The notes: generated from the sequence alone by a model not told the origin. 64,000 bases of DNA from Methanohalophilus euhalobius (GCF_900215215.1 NZ_OBDR01000003.1:165410-229409), one strand, 5' to 3'; positions 18,260-27,337 are shown, numbered from the stretch's first letter. Numbers and translations: made by a program.

Positions 18260-18646
18260 TCAGTTCAAAAGTAATGTCCATGTGACAAGGCAAAAATCAA
18301 TAACTATGAACTCTACGTAAAACCAATCTTTCATACCAAATTCCTTGGTATCGATATTGATCTTTGGGTAAATCAGGCGCTGGGCGTAATAGGCAAGTAT
18401 TGCAACAATTACAAGGATAGCATACCATTTTGTGTCCGCTCCTATTCCCAGTACGTTGAATGCTATGATACCTGCGAAAATTCCTATAAAAGCAGCAACT
18501 GCAGTCTTCACGATACCCTCAACATGAGCTGCTCTCTTCTCCTCGGGGGTCATGACCTTCGTAGCTGTGGCCACTTCTGCAGCAGAAGCCTTTTCCCCTT
18601 CAGCAGGCTTATTTTCCTTTTTTGATTTATTTGCTTTATTTTTCAA
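18260..18646 (-). CDS. Hypothetical membrane protein, 128 aa
   Basis: Unrecognised protein with a Lys/Glu/Ala-rich cytosolic N-terminus of about 40 residues (NKANKSKKENKPAEGEKAS) and three hydrophobic helices (about 50-70, 76-92 and 108-126). It lies upstream of ABCE1 and probably shares its transcript. I recall similar proteins next to rli1 in related methanogens, but no function can be assigned. Confidence 0.7.
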   Translation of the reverse strand: MKNKANKSKKENKPAEGEKASAAEVATATKVMTPEEKRAAHVEGIVKTAVAAFIGIFAGIIAFNVLGIGADTKWYAILVIVAILAYYAQRLIYPKINIDTKEFGMKDWFYVEFIVIDFCLVTWTLLLN

Positions 18647-18730
18647 GGGGCATCTTCTCCTGAATGAATATTATAAATGAACATACAACACAATAACCTA
18701 TATAAACGTTTATTCATAGGTGATCACCTA

Positions 18731-19738
18731 TTACATAAATTCATTGCTGACAACATTATTGATATCCGCAAGGCAAACGGCATCATAACCCAATGAATTC
18801 AGATGACAAGCAAATCTAGAGGGACGATGTCCCCCGGGATGATAAACAACCACAAATTCAGGATCGATATCCAGAACCATTTTTTCCAGGCCTGAAGCAT
18901 CCAGGTGGTCGCTGATATTAATGGAAGGAAACCTATGGTCCCGGCGTCCTGTAATCATGTATTTGGACATATAAAGGGGAAGTTCTTCGAGTTTGCCCGG
19001 AGAAACAACATTGACTCCAGCTCCTGCACCCATTGAAACAAGTTCACCTGCATCCTCAAGCAGGTTTTGTGTAAGTTCCTGCGACTTATCATCCATCCCT
19101 ATTGGCCCTTCATAACCTGATTGCCTGATCAGTCTGACAACTCTTTGCGCCTTCCCGAAGGGATACGCGCCAAATGCTACATCCTGGGGAGATTCAAGAG
19201 CCGCATATAATCCTTCCAGGTCATCCTCAAAATAACAGGAAAGGTCAGCAGGATCTCCATAATTTGCCTCGGTTATGAGTACATCACAAGAGGGAAGATT
19301 TGAGGCATCCTTCACATCACCTGTTGCAAGAATACGCATCCCATTTTCATTTTCCCACCCAAAGGCCACAGAACCATCGGTGTGATGGGTTGGATAGGTC
19401 TGGATTTTTACTCCCCTATGCTCAATAAGCCCATTTTCCCCTGTCAAATTGCCTTTAAAGTTACGACTATGCCGTACCTCCAGGGCATTCATGGTTTTTT
19501 CCGTGCATATTGAGCACTCAGAAAGCATTGCTGAACTTCCATGATGGTCAGAATGGGCATGGGTTATCAAATAAGCGTCTGGCTGCGGATATTTTGCCGC
19601 AACCCTTGTAGAATCAATAAAAAAAGAACGCAAATTCCCTTCTTCACTTCTGAACTTTACAGCCAGATGGGGCTTGAAACTTCCACGGGCGTTTTTTTGC
19701 CTATACGGCATCATACCCATCCTGACCAAACGCTGCAC
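18731..19738 (-). CDS. Metallo-beta-lactamase-fold hydrolase (exonuclease-like)
   Basis: A 335-residue MBL-fold protein with the metal motif THAHSDHHGSS, further ligands in TYPTHHTDG and ATGDVKD, and a C-terminal VYHPGGHRPSRF resembling the beta-CASP histidine region of mRNA-end-processing exonucleases. It is probably a nuclease acting on RNA or DNA ends, although the beta-CASP domain is short. The frame begins with a GTG at 19738; ATGs at 19720, 19714 and 19711 are equally plausible starts, and the conserved fold starts only around residue 25. Confidence 0.75.
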   Translation of the reverse strand: MQRLVRMGMMPYRQKNARGSFKPHLAVKFRSEEGNLRSFFIDSTRVAAKYPQPDAYLITHAHSDHHGSSAMLSECSICTEKTMNALEVRHSRNFKGNLTGENGLIEHRGVKIQTYPTHHTDGSVAFGWENENGMRILATGDVKDASNLPSCDVLITEANYGDPADLSCYFEDDLEGLYAALESPQDVAFGAYPFGKAQRVVRLIRQSGYEGPIGMDDKSQELTQNLLEDAGELVSMGAGAGVNVVSPGKLEELPLYMSKYMITGRRDHRFPSINISDHLDASGLEKMVLDIDPEFVVVYHPGGHRPSRFACHLNSLGYDAVCLADINNVVSNEFM

Positions 19739-19818
19739 TTGTAATACCTCAGGACAGGAAAGGATTACAACTTATTTACCATTTCCGAAAAAAGAAGATA
19801 AAAGAAAAGGAGAATGTA

Positions 19819-20088
19819 TCAGAACAATTTATTCAGTTCAGCACTCAGTATATCGGCACTGGTTACACCGGTATACCTTTTAATTTCCGAACCATCTTTT
19901 TCGATGATTAGGGTAGGTACCGCATGAATTCCATATTTCCCGGCAAGATCCGGACTCTGGTCCACATCAACTTCCTTAATATCGACCTTGTCGCCGAGTT
20001 CCTTCTCCAGGTTCTCAAGAATTGGTTTCTGCATCTTGCATGGGCCACACCAGGTGGCGCTGAAATCATATAATACAACATTACTCAT
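19819..20088 (-). CDS. trxA: Thioredoxin
   Basis: Cytosolic thiol-disulfide carrier of 89 residues with the active site ATWCGPCKMQKP and the cis-proline loop AVPTLII. It is slightly shorter than standard thioredoxin (~105) at the N-terminus. It is monocistronic, with a TATA box about 110 bases upstream followed by a DNA motif that also occurs upstream of hyuA at 26.1 kb, suggesting shared regulation. Confidence 0.92.
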   Translation of the reverse strand: MSNVVLYDFSATWCGPCKMQKPILENLEKELGDKVDIKEVDVDQSPDLAGKYGIHAVPTLIIEKDGSEIKRYTGVTSADILSAELNKLF

Positions 20089-20144
20089 CCGATATCACCT
20101 TGAATATTACCATATATATCTACAACAGTATCTTTGAAATGCTT

Positions 20145-20187
20145 TACCGTGGGTTGCACGGTGTTGCACCAACCATACAAAATCATG
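20145..20187 (-). promoter_or_regulatory. trxA promoter-proximal motif shared with hyuA
   Basis: On the minus strand, CATGATTTTGTATGG is followed after 4 bases by TGCAACACCGTG. The same two blocks with the same 4-base spacing (second block TGCAAAACCATG) occur at 26120-26146 upstream of hyuA. Here they sit just downstream of a TATA-like ATTTATATAGG, around the expected transcription start. GTTGCAC is repeated directly 10 bases apart within the second half, as in an operator read on one face of the helix. Confidence 0.5.
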
Positions 20188-20220
20188 TTTTTATCCTATA
20201 TAAATTTGCTGGTGCAAGAA

Positions 20221-20991
20221 TCAGGGTTTCGATGTACCGTTCATACGAATATTGCTATAATACATACATTCTTCCCTGGAAAAGAGAGGCATAGGCACAT
20301 CTTCATCCACCAACATTACAGGTGCATTCCTCACAATTACGCAGGGTACACTTTCTCCACCCTCACCCATTACAAGCTGGCAGGCAGACATAATATTATC
20401 AGCCACAGCCTTATGAGTGATATGAAGGATATTTCCAAACAGGTCACTCTCTCCCCGGGCATCCTCGACCGGAATTATTCCGGAGGTACCAAGCGCCACA
20501 CCCACACATCCCAGTCGCAGGGGCTGGGTACGACTGTCACCCACAATTACACCTATATCACATCCAAATTTATCCCTGAGTCCTTTCCTTATAACTGAAG
20601 CACTTTTATCGGCATCTTCTGGAAGCAGGACAACATGGCCTGCCGGGGCATTGGAACCATCAATTCCTGCATTGGGAGAAAGATTTCCTTTAGTTATAGT
20701 CAATGCGGCACCGGGCACTCCCCCGAATACTTCATCACATTCCTGCAACACCAATTCCATTTCCCGCGGATCGAGGCTGTAGCGGTGGGCCAGTTTCAGT
20801 GCCTGTTGTGTGGGACTTATGTCTGAAAGGTTCACTATCCTTCCTTCAGCTGTAGCAACTGCAGATTCGGCCAGCACTACCACGTCACCATTTTCCAGAG
20901 TAATGGATTGTTCTGCAAAAGATTTTGAAAGAATCTCTACAATATTATCCCCGGAATTTATAATGGGGGTTTTTACGCCTATAAGCTGCAT
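20221..20991 (-). CDS. cofE: Coenzyme F420-0:L-glutamate ligase
   Basis: GTP-dependent ligase (256 residues) that adds glutamates to F420-0, the deazaflavin carrier central to methanogenesis. Family motifs include LENGDVVVLAESAVATAEGR, NAGIDGSNAPAG and VIVGDSRTQPLRLGCVGVA. I choose the ATG at 20991, 11 bases past the thiC stop at 21002-21004; the longer reading uses a TTG inside thiC. It is the last gene of the hyuA - metV - metF - thiC - cofE run. Confidence 0.93.
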   Translation of the reverse strand: MQLIGVKTPIINSGDNIVEILSKSFAEQSITLENGDVVVLAESAVATAEGRIVNLSDISPTQQALKLAHRYSLDPREMELVLQECDEVFGGVPGAALTITKGNLSPNAGIDGSNAPAGHVVLLPEDADKSASVIRKGLRDKFGCDIGVIVGDSRTQPLRLGCVGVALGTSGIIPVEDARGESDLFGNILHITHKAVADNIMSACQLVMGEGGESVPCVIVRNAPVMLVDEDVPMPLFSREECMYYSNIRMNGTSKP

Positions 20992-21001
20992 TGAAGGGGA
21001 T

Positions 21002-22246
21002 TTATTCGCCTTCTGCAAGATATTCCCCCATTATCTGGATGGCACAATATTCCCCACACATGGAACAGGGGCCCTCCATCGGGCAAAAATCCCTTGGACG
21101 ATCCGGGTCAACAGCAAGTTCCATCTGTCCTTCCCAATCAAAACTGGCGCGTCTTTTTGCAAGCATACGATCTTTTTCTGCCATACCATATTTCATCGAG
21201 TCACCTATATGAGCCGCTATCTTGAAAGCAACAAGGCCTTCCATCACCTGATCCGGGGTTGGCAGGGAAAGGTGTTCGGAAGGAGTTATGTAACAAAGAT
21301 AATCGGCACCGGCACCGCTTGCCATACTTGCCCCTACAGCCCCTGCGATATGATCATAGCCCAGGGCAATATCCGTAGGCAGGGGACCTGCCACAAAAAG
21401 GGGATGAGGGGATTTGGAACGATAGGCCTCAACATATTCAGCAATGGAAGATGCTGCCACATGGCCACCCATACCTTCTATGATTACCTGCACGCCTTGC
21501 TCATTGGCACGTTTTGCAAGGGCTGCATTTTTTTCCATCTCCATCAGCTGGGCCGGGTCCGGCCTGTCATGGATACAGCCGCTTCTCATAGTGTTACCCA
21601 AAGACAGCACCACATCCTTATCCCGGAGAATTGCCATGACCTCATCGAAGTTTTCAAGAAATGGGTTTTCACAGCCGCTGACTAACATGAAGACACTGGT
21701 AAATGAGCCTCCCTTGGAAACCATTCCCATCAGCCTTCCCGAACCCTTCACTTCCTCAAGCATCGCTCTTTCCACACAGTGCAATACCACAGAACTTATG
21801 CCTTCGGCTACCTGGGATCTGAGATAGGAAAGAATGTCAGCTGAAGTGACATTTTTCAGCCCACATTCCACAACTGCCTGGTAAACGGGAACCGTAGTCA
21901 ATGGCAAGGTGGTGTTTTCGATAATTGCTTTACGAATCTGCGGGATGTCTCCCCCCATTGAAAGATCGGTTATGGTATCGGCACCGTATTTTTCTGCAAT
22001 CCGGGCTTTTTCAATCTCTGAGGAGGGATCAATGCTCGCAGCGGAACTGCCAAGATTTACATTGATTTTGGTAGTAGCCCCTTCCCCGATGGCAACCGGA
22101 GGATTGCCCTGTCTTGTCATGATTACAAGGCTGCCCCTTGCGACACGGGATAGTACCGTGTCAGGATTCATTTTTTCCTGTACTGCGACCTGCTGCATCT
22201 CAGCGGTCAGTTCACCGTTTTTGGCATGATCGATCTGTGTAAGCAT
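21002..22246 (-). CDS. thiC: Phosphomethylpyrimidine synthase (thiamine)
   Basis: Radical-SAM enzyme of 414 residues that rearranges aminoimidazole ribotide to HMP phosphate for thiamine. The unusual C-terminal cluster motif C-x2-C-x4-C is present as CSMCGEYC. Upstream motifs include GSSAASIDPSSEIEKARI and NTMRSGCIHDRPDPAQLMEM. It lies 18 bases after metF and upstream of cofE, in a cofactor and C1 operon. Confidence 0.95.
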   Translation of the reverse strand: MLTQIDHAKNGELTAEMQQVAVQEKMNPDTVLSRVARGSLVIMTRQGNPPVAIGEGATTKINVNLGSSAASIDPSSEIEKARIAEKYGADTITDLSMGGDIPQIRKAIIENTTLPLTTVPVYQAVVECGLKNVTSADILSYLRSQVAEGISSVVLHCVERAMLEEVKGSGRLMGMVSKGGSFTSVFMLVSGCENPFLENFDEVMAILRDKDVVLSLGNTMRSGCIHDRPDPAQLMEMEKNAALAKRANEQGVQVIIEGMGGHVAASSIAEYVEAYRSKSPHPLFVAGPLPTDIALGYDHIAGAVGASMASGAGADYLCYITPSEHLSLPTPDQVMEGLVAFKIAAHIGDSMKYGMAEKDRMLAKRRASFDWEGQMELAVDPDRPRDFCPMEGPCSMCGEYCAIQIMGEYLAEGE

Positions 22247-22263
22247 AATAATCCCTAAAAGGG

Positions 22264-23181
22264 TCAGTGTTTTTCATGTAAGCCGGCCATTTCAAAGAGG
22301 GCCGTGATATGCCTGTAATGGCCAATGGGCATAAGATGGATACCCCTGCACACCTTCTTTAATTCACGTATCTGTTCGGCACATATTAGAAGGCCTTCTT
22401 CTGCAGGATCTGTCGAGGATTCCATGCGTGCTATCAGTTCATCACCAACCCGGATACCCGGTATCTTTTCGTTCATGAAACGGGCCATATGGGCGGACTT
22501 GAGAGGAATAAGCCCCGCAAGCACCGGCACCTCCATATGGGAAATGCCTTCCATGAATGTTTCAAAATGTCCGATATCATAGACAGCCTGGGTCTGGAAA
22601 AAATCAATTCCCATATGTGCTTTCTTTTCAAGTTTCATTAGCTGCAGAGGCTGATCGGGTTCGGTGTTGCAGACTGCACCTTTTGTAAAGGAGGGAGCTG
22701 ATTCCAGAGGGTTGCCTGCAATGTCATAGCCGCCCTCCAGTTGATTCATTGCCCCGAGCAGTTGTACCGAATCAAGATCATACACCGGTTTTGCACCGGG
22801 GTTGTCACCCTTTGTCGGGTAGTCCCCGGACATTATACAGACATTTTCCATACCCATTGCATAAGCCCCGAGCAGATCGGACTGGAGAGCCAGGCGATTG
22901 CGATCCCTGCATGTAAATTGCATAATAACATCCAGCCCCCGCTCCTTTAACAGGTGACCCATTGCCAGCGGAGACATACGCATAACCGCACGCTGATTAT
23001 CGGTAACGTTAAAAGCGTCCACATAATCCCGTACCAGTCCTGCTTCCTCAAAGACCGAGGAGACATCCACACCTTTGGGTGGTGATATCTCTGACGTTAC
23101 TATAAATTCATCGGACAGCAATTTTTCCTTGAAGGCAGAGGGCATGGCAGGATAATATGTGACATTGGTTTTTAAACTCAT
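22264..23181 (-). CDS. metF: Methylenetetrahydrofolate reductase, MetF-type
   Basis: TIM-barrel flavoprotein of 305 residues that interconverts methylene- and methyl-tetrahydrofolate (or its pterin analogue). Visible motifs are VTSEISPPKGVDVSSV at the N-terminus, NVTDNQRAVMRMS, VCIMSGDYPTKGDNPG and FFQTQAVYD. It is followed closely by thiC and preceded by metV, the zinc/Fe-S partner found with MetF in acetogens and some methanogens. Together with folD and glyA at 39-42 kb it gives a tetrahydrofolate C1 branch beside the H4MPT pathway. Confidence 0.92.
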   Translation of the reverse strand: MSLKTNVTYYPAMPSAFKEKLLSDEFIVTSEISPPKGVDVSSVFEEAGLVRDYVDAFNVTDNQRAVMRMSPLAMGHLLKERGLDVIMQFTCRDRNRLALQSDLLGAYAMGMENVCIMSGDYPTKGDNPGAKPVYDLDSVQLLGAMNQLEGGYDIAGNPLESAPSFTKGAVCNTEPDQPLQLMKLEKKAHMGIDFFQTQAVYDIGHFETFMEGISHMEVPVLAGLIPLKSAHMARFMNEKIPGIRVGDELIARMESSTDPAEEGLLICAEQIRELKKVCRGIHLMPIGHYRHITALFEMAGLHEKH

Positions 23182-23208
23182 CGAAGCAGGAAAAGGAAAT
23201 AGTAATAC

Positions 23209-23820
23209 TCAGCCATTATATTCCTTCGGCTCGAAAATCCTCTCCAGCAGGTCCAGTCGGCCAATCTCTTTGAGCCTTAAGTATATCAATTCCCAGGCAC
23301 AATCCCTGTCAGGGTCAACTTCACATTTACCTTGCATTGCACCGCCGCAGGGACCATTCATAAGACCCTTGGGACAGCGGGCCGTCGGGCAGACACCGCC
23401 AAAAAAATCTGCAATACAGCTGCCACACATGGCACACAGGTCTTTTCTGACATGGCCTTCTGAATATCCACCCAGTGAATTGGTGTTTGTTGCAGGATGC
23501 ACCGGAACATCCACAAGAGAGGAAACCACTGAAATACCGCTGCCACAGGACATTACTATAATGGTGTCGGCTCTTTCGATTGCAGGATCATTCTCCAGCA
23601 AACTCTCCTTTGATTTAATGTTGCAGGCAGCCTTTGCAACTCCTCCACCAATTACTTCTTTTCCCGCATTCCTTAATTTGCGGCACATAGCCTCAACTTC
23701 AGGTTCCCCGCCTACATGTAACTTGGTGGCACAGACTCCGCAGCCCAGCACAAATATCTTGCCGGGATCATCGAGGTTTTCCAGGATTTCTTCAAAGGGT
23801 TTGGAAGAGGAGATTATCAT
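23209..23820 (-). CDS. metV: MetV-type partner of methylenetetrahydrofolate reductase
   Basis: Cys-rich protein of 203 residues. N-terminal VLGCGVCATKLHVGG is followed by a Rossmann-like part (IIVMSCGSGIS) and a C-terminal Cys region with LCAMCGSCIADFFGGVCP and GPCGGAMQGKCEV, expected to bind zinc and/or Fe-S. MetV is required for MetF activity in acetogens. It lies 27 bases upstream of metF. A diverged second copy is found as a pseudogene at 34.0-34.5 kb and as scars in the intergenic repeats. Confidence 0.9.
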   Translation of the reverse strand: MIISSSKPFEEILENLDDPGKIFVLGCGVCATKLHVGGEPEVEAMCRKLRNAGKEVIGGGVAKAACNIKSKESLLENDPAIERADTIIVMSCGSGISVVSSLVDVPVHPATNTNSLGGYSEGHVRKDLCAMCGSCIADFFGGVCPTARCPKGLMNGPCGGAMQGKCEVDPDRDCAWELIYLRLKEIGRLDLLERIFEPKEYNG

Positions 23821-23892
23821 AGGTATCCATTCTGCAAAAGGAAAAGATGGTATTAAAGTTTACCAATACATTCGAATAAATTAGCATAACTA

Positions 23893-24042
23893 TCATTGTT
23901 TTGTGCTGATGTTCCTCTTGCGTTTTCCGCATCTTCTGCAGAAATAATGTTTCTCTGCAACACTGGAAGAGAAATCAGAATAGCCTCCGGTATTTTTCCA
24001 TTCATGGATACCAATAAAGCAAAGGAGTTTGGATAATTGCAT
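23893..24042 (-). CDS. Mini zinc-ribbon protein, 49 aa
   Basis: A short frame with a strong ribosome-binding site, AAGGAG, 7 bases before the ATG at 24042. The product begins MQLSKLLCFIGIHEW and ends YFCRRCGKRKRN, with Cys8, His13 and Cys35-x2-Cys38 as likely zinc ligands and a strongly basic tail. It lies between hyuA (10 bases upstream) and metV. An overlapping longer frame needs a TTG and lacks an ordered motif. Function unknown; nucleic-acid binding or metal handling is a guess. Confidence 0.7.
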   Translation of the reverse strand: MQLSKLLCFIGIHEWKNTGGYSDFSSSVAEKHYFCRRCGKRKRNISTKQ

Positions 24043-24052
24043 TCCAATCTCC

Positions 24053-25978
24053 TTATTTTTCAATCTCCGGCATTCCTATACCCACAAATGTCAGCTTGGT
24101 CTCAACAGGCAAGCCACTACCTTCATGGAGTTTGATTTCCTGCTTGCTGACTTCCACTTTAACATCTTCGCGATCCAGACCGGCTTCTTTCATATATTCA
24201 AGCACTATTTCCCTGCCGAGTTTTTCAGCTGCTTCAAGTGCATCCGGATAACTTGGGAATTTTTGCCTGCCATGCGGGGAGAACATCATTATGCCTGCTT
24301 TGTTTCCCTTGGATATCGTACGAATCAGAATCTCCACACGTTTGATACCTTTACCCACAACTGCCCCCACAGCATTACCAACTTCCGCATGTTCAGGGAG
24401 GATTATGTCGGCATCCAGCAATTCATTCACTTCATTCACATAAGCACTTACAGGTCCGCCCAGAAGTATAACCGGAACATCTACTTTGAAATGACTGTAA
24501 AACTCTTTCTGGTTTGCAATGATTGTCTCAATTTCCTCTTTATCCACCTTCCGGAGAAGATAGGCCATTATGTATAATGCCATATTATGGGCAAATTTGG
24601 ATTTTACAGTCTTGGAAAACTTGCTTTTTTCCAGAAAAGTCAACCTGCCCAATGTGTTTGCACCTATATGGGATGCTTCCGCATTCCAGGCATCATACTC
24701 ACCGAGTACATGTAATGCATCCGTAGGAGTAAAGCCGATAGCCTGCACCAGTCTTTTCTGGATCAGCCTGTCCAAAAGCAGAGGAGAAGGCAATCTGTCG
24801 ATGAATATCTCGGTAACAGAGACGGGTTCTTCACCTATATTATCCAGAATTTCCTTTTCAAGTTTACTGATATTTGGAATCTCTTTACCTGTTTTAACAA
24901 AGAATTTGGTGGGCTGGATATTCTCACACATCTGCATTTTGGAAGGAGTACGTGAAAGTTTGAGCTTATCAATAATCGATGGCCATTTAGAAGCTGCTAC
25001 ACATAGAGGCATGACCCGGCGAGGGCCAATGTTTATCTTCTGGGCTTTGATCCAAACGTGGCTATCTCCCCCCATAGCTGAGGTTTCCATGCGTAGGGCC
25101 TGTACCTTGGTCTGCCAGCCTCCCACTACTGCGCCCCTGTCGGTAATCTCGGGCAACCCGTCATTTATCATGGCTACATCGGTACTGGTACCACCGACAT
25201 CAATAGCAAGACATGTCGGAGAATCCGATAAATAGGACGCACCGACAAGACTTGCGGCAGGTCCTGAAAATATGGATTCAATGGGTTTTTCTTTGGCTTC
25301 CTCGATACCCACAACTGAACCATCACATTTGAGCATCAGAAGACGAGCATTAATGTTACGTCTTTCCATTTCACCAATAACTGTTTCTATGAACTGACTT
25401 GTTATAGGTATCAATTGGGCATTGAGATAAGCAGTAACTCCTCTTTCATAGGCCCCCAATGCCTGGGACAGCTCATGGCCACAGACCACCGGCATTCCGG
25501 TAATTTCTTTTACGATCTCTTTTGCCCGCAGTTCATGGTTTGGGTTACGTATACTAAAATAGGACGAAATGGCAAAAGCCGACACGTTCTCCTTCATTTT
25601 TGTCACATAATCCCTGATAGCCTGCTCGTCCAGAGGGGCTATTTCCTCACCATAAGAGCCGTGTCCCCCTTTAATTACAACAGAATTGTCGATGGAATGT
25701 CCTTCAGGAATCGAATAATCCCCGATCATCAACAATGCCACAGGGTAACCGGTTTTTTCCAGAATGGTGTTCGTGGACAGGGTTGTGGAGACAGATACTA
25801 ATTTTACCTTTGTAAGGTACTCTTGATCCAATCCGTCAAGCGAATTTCTTATTCCTTCAAGAAGGTCCGGATAAGTGGTAAGAGCTTTATTTGAATCGAT
25901 TACTGCTCCGTCCGAATCCCTGATTATAACCGAATCCGTATATGTGCCACCTGCATCAATTCCCATACTGTATTGCAT
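24053..25978 (-). CDS. Hydantoinase/oxoprolinase-family protein (HyuA-like)
   Basis: An ASKHA-fold protein of 641 residues. The N-terminal domain starts with MGIDAGGTYTDSVIIRDSDG and includes TLSTNTILEKTG. The second domain has CLAIDVGGTSTDVAMI. The family hydrolyses hydantoins or 5-oxoproline with ATP, but no HyuB partner is encoded nearby, so the substrate is unknown. I choose the ATG at 25978 with GGAG upstream rather than the TTG at 25993. It heads an operon with a zinc ribbon, metV, metF, thiC and cofE, so a role in cofactor or C1 metabolism is worth considering. Confidence 0.85.
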   Translation of the reverse strand: MQYSMGIDAGGTYTDSVIIRDSDGAVIDSNKALTTYPDLLEGIRNSLDGLDQEYLTKVKLVSVSTTLSTNTILEKTGYPVALLMIGDYSIPEGHSIDNSVVIKGGHGSYGEEIAPLDEQAIRDYVTKMKENVSAFAISSYFSIRNPNHELRAKEIVKEITGMPVVCGHELSQALGAYERGVTAYLNAQLIPITSQFIETVIGEMERRNINARLLMLKCDGSVVGIEEAKEKPIESIFSGPAASLVGASYLSDSPTCLAIDVGGTSTDVAMINDGLPEITDRGAVVGGWQTKVQALRMETSAMGGDSHVWIKAQKINIGPRRVMPLCVAASKWPSIIDKLKLSRTPSKMQMCENIQPTKFFVKTGKEIPNISKLEKEILDNIGEEPVSVTEIFIDRLPSPLLLDRLIQKRLVQAIGFTPTDALHVLGEYDAWNAEASHIGANTLGRLTFLEKSKFSKTVKSKFAHNMALYIMAYLLRKVDKEEIETIIANQKEFYSHFKVDVPVILLGGPVSAYVNEVNELLDADIILPEHAEVGNAVGAVVGKGIKRVEILIRTISKGNKAGIMMFSPHGRQKFPSYPDALEAAEKLGREIVLEYMKEAGLDREDVKVEVSKQEIKLHEGSGLPVETKLTFVGIGMPEIEK

Positions 25979-26044
25979 AATAGTTGTCTCCAATTAATTA
26001 GTCCATCTCTAAATTATATGCTGCAAGCATAATCAAATTAATAC

Positions 26045-26096
26045 ACAGGAAACAATATATCCTGTATCGCAAACTGCCTGTACACAACATGTTGTG
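26045..26096 (-). promoter_or_regulatory. Two inverted repeats in the hyuA leader
   Basis: CACAACATGTTGTG at 26083-26096 is a perfect 14-bp palindrome, extendable to 20 bp with one mismatched pair. Nearby, ACAGGA (26045-26050) and TCCTGT (26060-26065) form a separate inverted repeat. Both lie between the probable transcription start (~26128) and the hyuA ATG, so they could be operator sites or leader hairpins. Confidence 0.4.
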
Positions 26097-26119
26097 AACG
26101 ATTTGCAATGTATCACATG

Positions 26120-26160
26120 GTTTTGCATTATCCATACAAAATCATGATTATATAATATAT
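26120..26160 (-). promoter_or_regulatory. hyuA promoter with motif shared with trxA
   Basis: A TATA-like ATATATTATATAAT at about 26147-26160 is followed by CATGATTTTGTATGG and, 4 bases on, TGCAAAACCATG, matching the trxA upstream motif in sequence and spacing. The transcription start would be near 26128, giving a leader of about 150 bases. Confidence 0.5.
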
Positions 26161-26599
26161 ATCATTTGGGGAATGCCAGTATAAAAAGACATGGTATGCA
26201 ACAGTATTAATGAAATAGAAGGGATTTCAAGGCAAATGTAGCATGAATAACGATATGCAGGATCGTAATAATCCTGCAAGGGAGCATTTAGCATATTGCT
26301 TATAGACCGGTAAACCATTCGATTGGCCCCAGAGTATAGCATCTATTTCATAAATTCTGAATAGATTTGCCTATACTTTTATTGCAATATGTTTAACTAA
26401 TTAAATACTGGTATAGTTTTAAACATACTGATTTATGCTTTAATAGGAATTCTGATCACAGCGTAATATTTGTATATTATAAGAATCTGGAAATCGACTT
26501 AGAACAACATTTGAAAAAATATGATCCGTTTATCTAGTTGTACCAACTTCAAGCATTCTTCAACAAGGAACACAGCCTCCTCATTCAAATTACCATAAC
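26161..26599. other. Non-coding gap
   Basis: AT-rich sequence beyond the hyuA promoter up to the next gene. Only short frames without ribosome-binding sites are present. I see no RNA gene, repeat or mobile-element end. Confidence 0.4.
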
Positions 26600-27238
26600 T
26601 TAACTACTCTTCGAAATAGCTTCCCAGATGTACAATCCCCCCAACATAGGCCCCATCACAAACAAAAAAGATAACATCAGAACAGCAATGAGTTCGCTAT
26701 TAATACCACGCGGATCAATTAATTCATTTCCAACAAGCACTAAACCATTTATTGCAGAAAAAAACAAAATTATCTTCAGATTCCTGGTATTGTTGCATCC
26801 GATAGAACGAGCATAAATGTAGAAACTTACAGGCATTGCTACCAGAAGCAATGTAAGAAGCATGAATGCAATTCCTTGTAAAAAGTTAAATTCATTCTCA
26901 ACTCCTAAATTGAGCTTTGAGTGCGAAATAATTGCCAAAAACGCAATTACACATGAACAGACGATCAAAGGCAGACCAGCAACATTCCTGCTCTTAAATA
27001 CTTTAAACACAATCAAGGACATTGGAAGTATGTAGATAACACCTACTATCAGGTGATAGATATCTATAATCGGTTCAGGCAAGTACATGTTGACTAAAGT
27101 CATTCCTAAAACTGACCATCCTAGCCAAATCCATCCCATAAATAAAAGAGATGCCTCCCAGGGTTCCTCTTTAATTCTATCAATAGATGATGTTGGCAAT
27201 CCATGTTTCCTTTTCATTTTTTCTTTCTCCAAATCCAA
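26600..27238 (-). CDS. Unknown multi-pass membrane protein, 212 aa
   Basis: I do not recognise the family. After a basic, charged N-terminus (LEKEKMKRKH) it has about six hydrophobic helices, near residues 32-50, 60-78, 87-105, 120-140, 153-172 and 180-205. The C-terminus reads MLGGLYIWEAISKSS. Fragments encoding almost the same C-terminus (FGGLYIWEVMSKSS) remain at 27.34 kb and 31.47 kb next to intergenic repeats, so this gene belongs to a family that has been duplicated and lost in the island. Confidence 0.65.
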   Translation of the reverse strand: MDLEKEKMKRKHGLPTSSIDRIKEEPWEASLLFMGWIWLGWSVLGMTLVNMYLPEPIIDIYHLIVGVIYILPMSLIVFKVFKSRNVAGLPLIVCSCVIAFLAIISHSKLNLGVENEFNFLQGIAFMLLTLLLVAMPVSFYIYARSIGCNNTRNLKIILFFSAINGLVLVGNELIDPRGINSELIAVLMLSFLFVMGPMLGGLYIWEAISKSS

Positions 27239-27337
27239 CTATCCACTTCAAATGCACCACAGTGTTACTTCTTCAATAAATAGAATTGTATTTAAATTTC
27301 CTTCACTAAAAGCGCAGCAGCCTCATTCAATTTACCA

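Noticed and set aside
23853..24047. 64-aa frame overlapping the mini zinc ribbon
   Set aside because: Needs a TTG start without a suitable ribosome-binding site, and the alternative frame has the strong site and zinc ligands.
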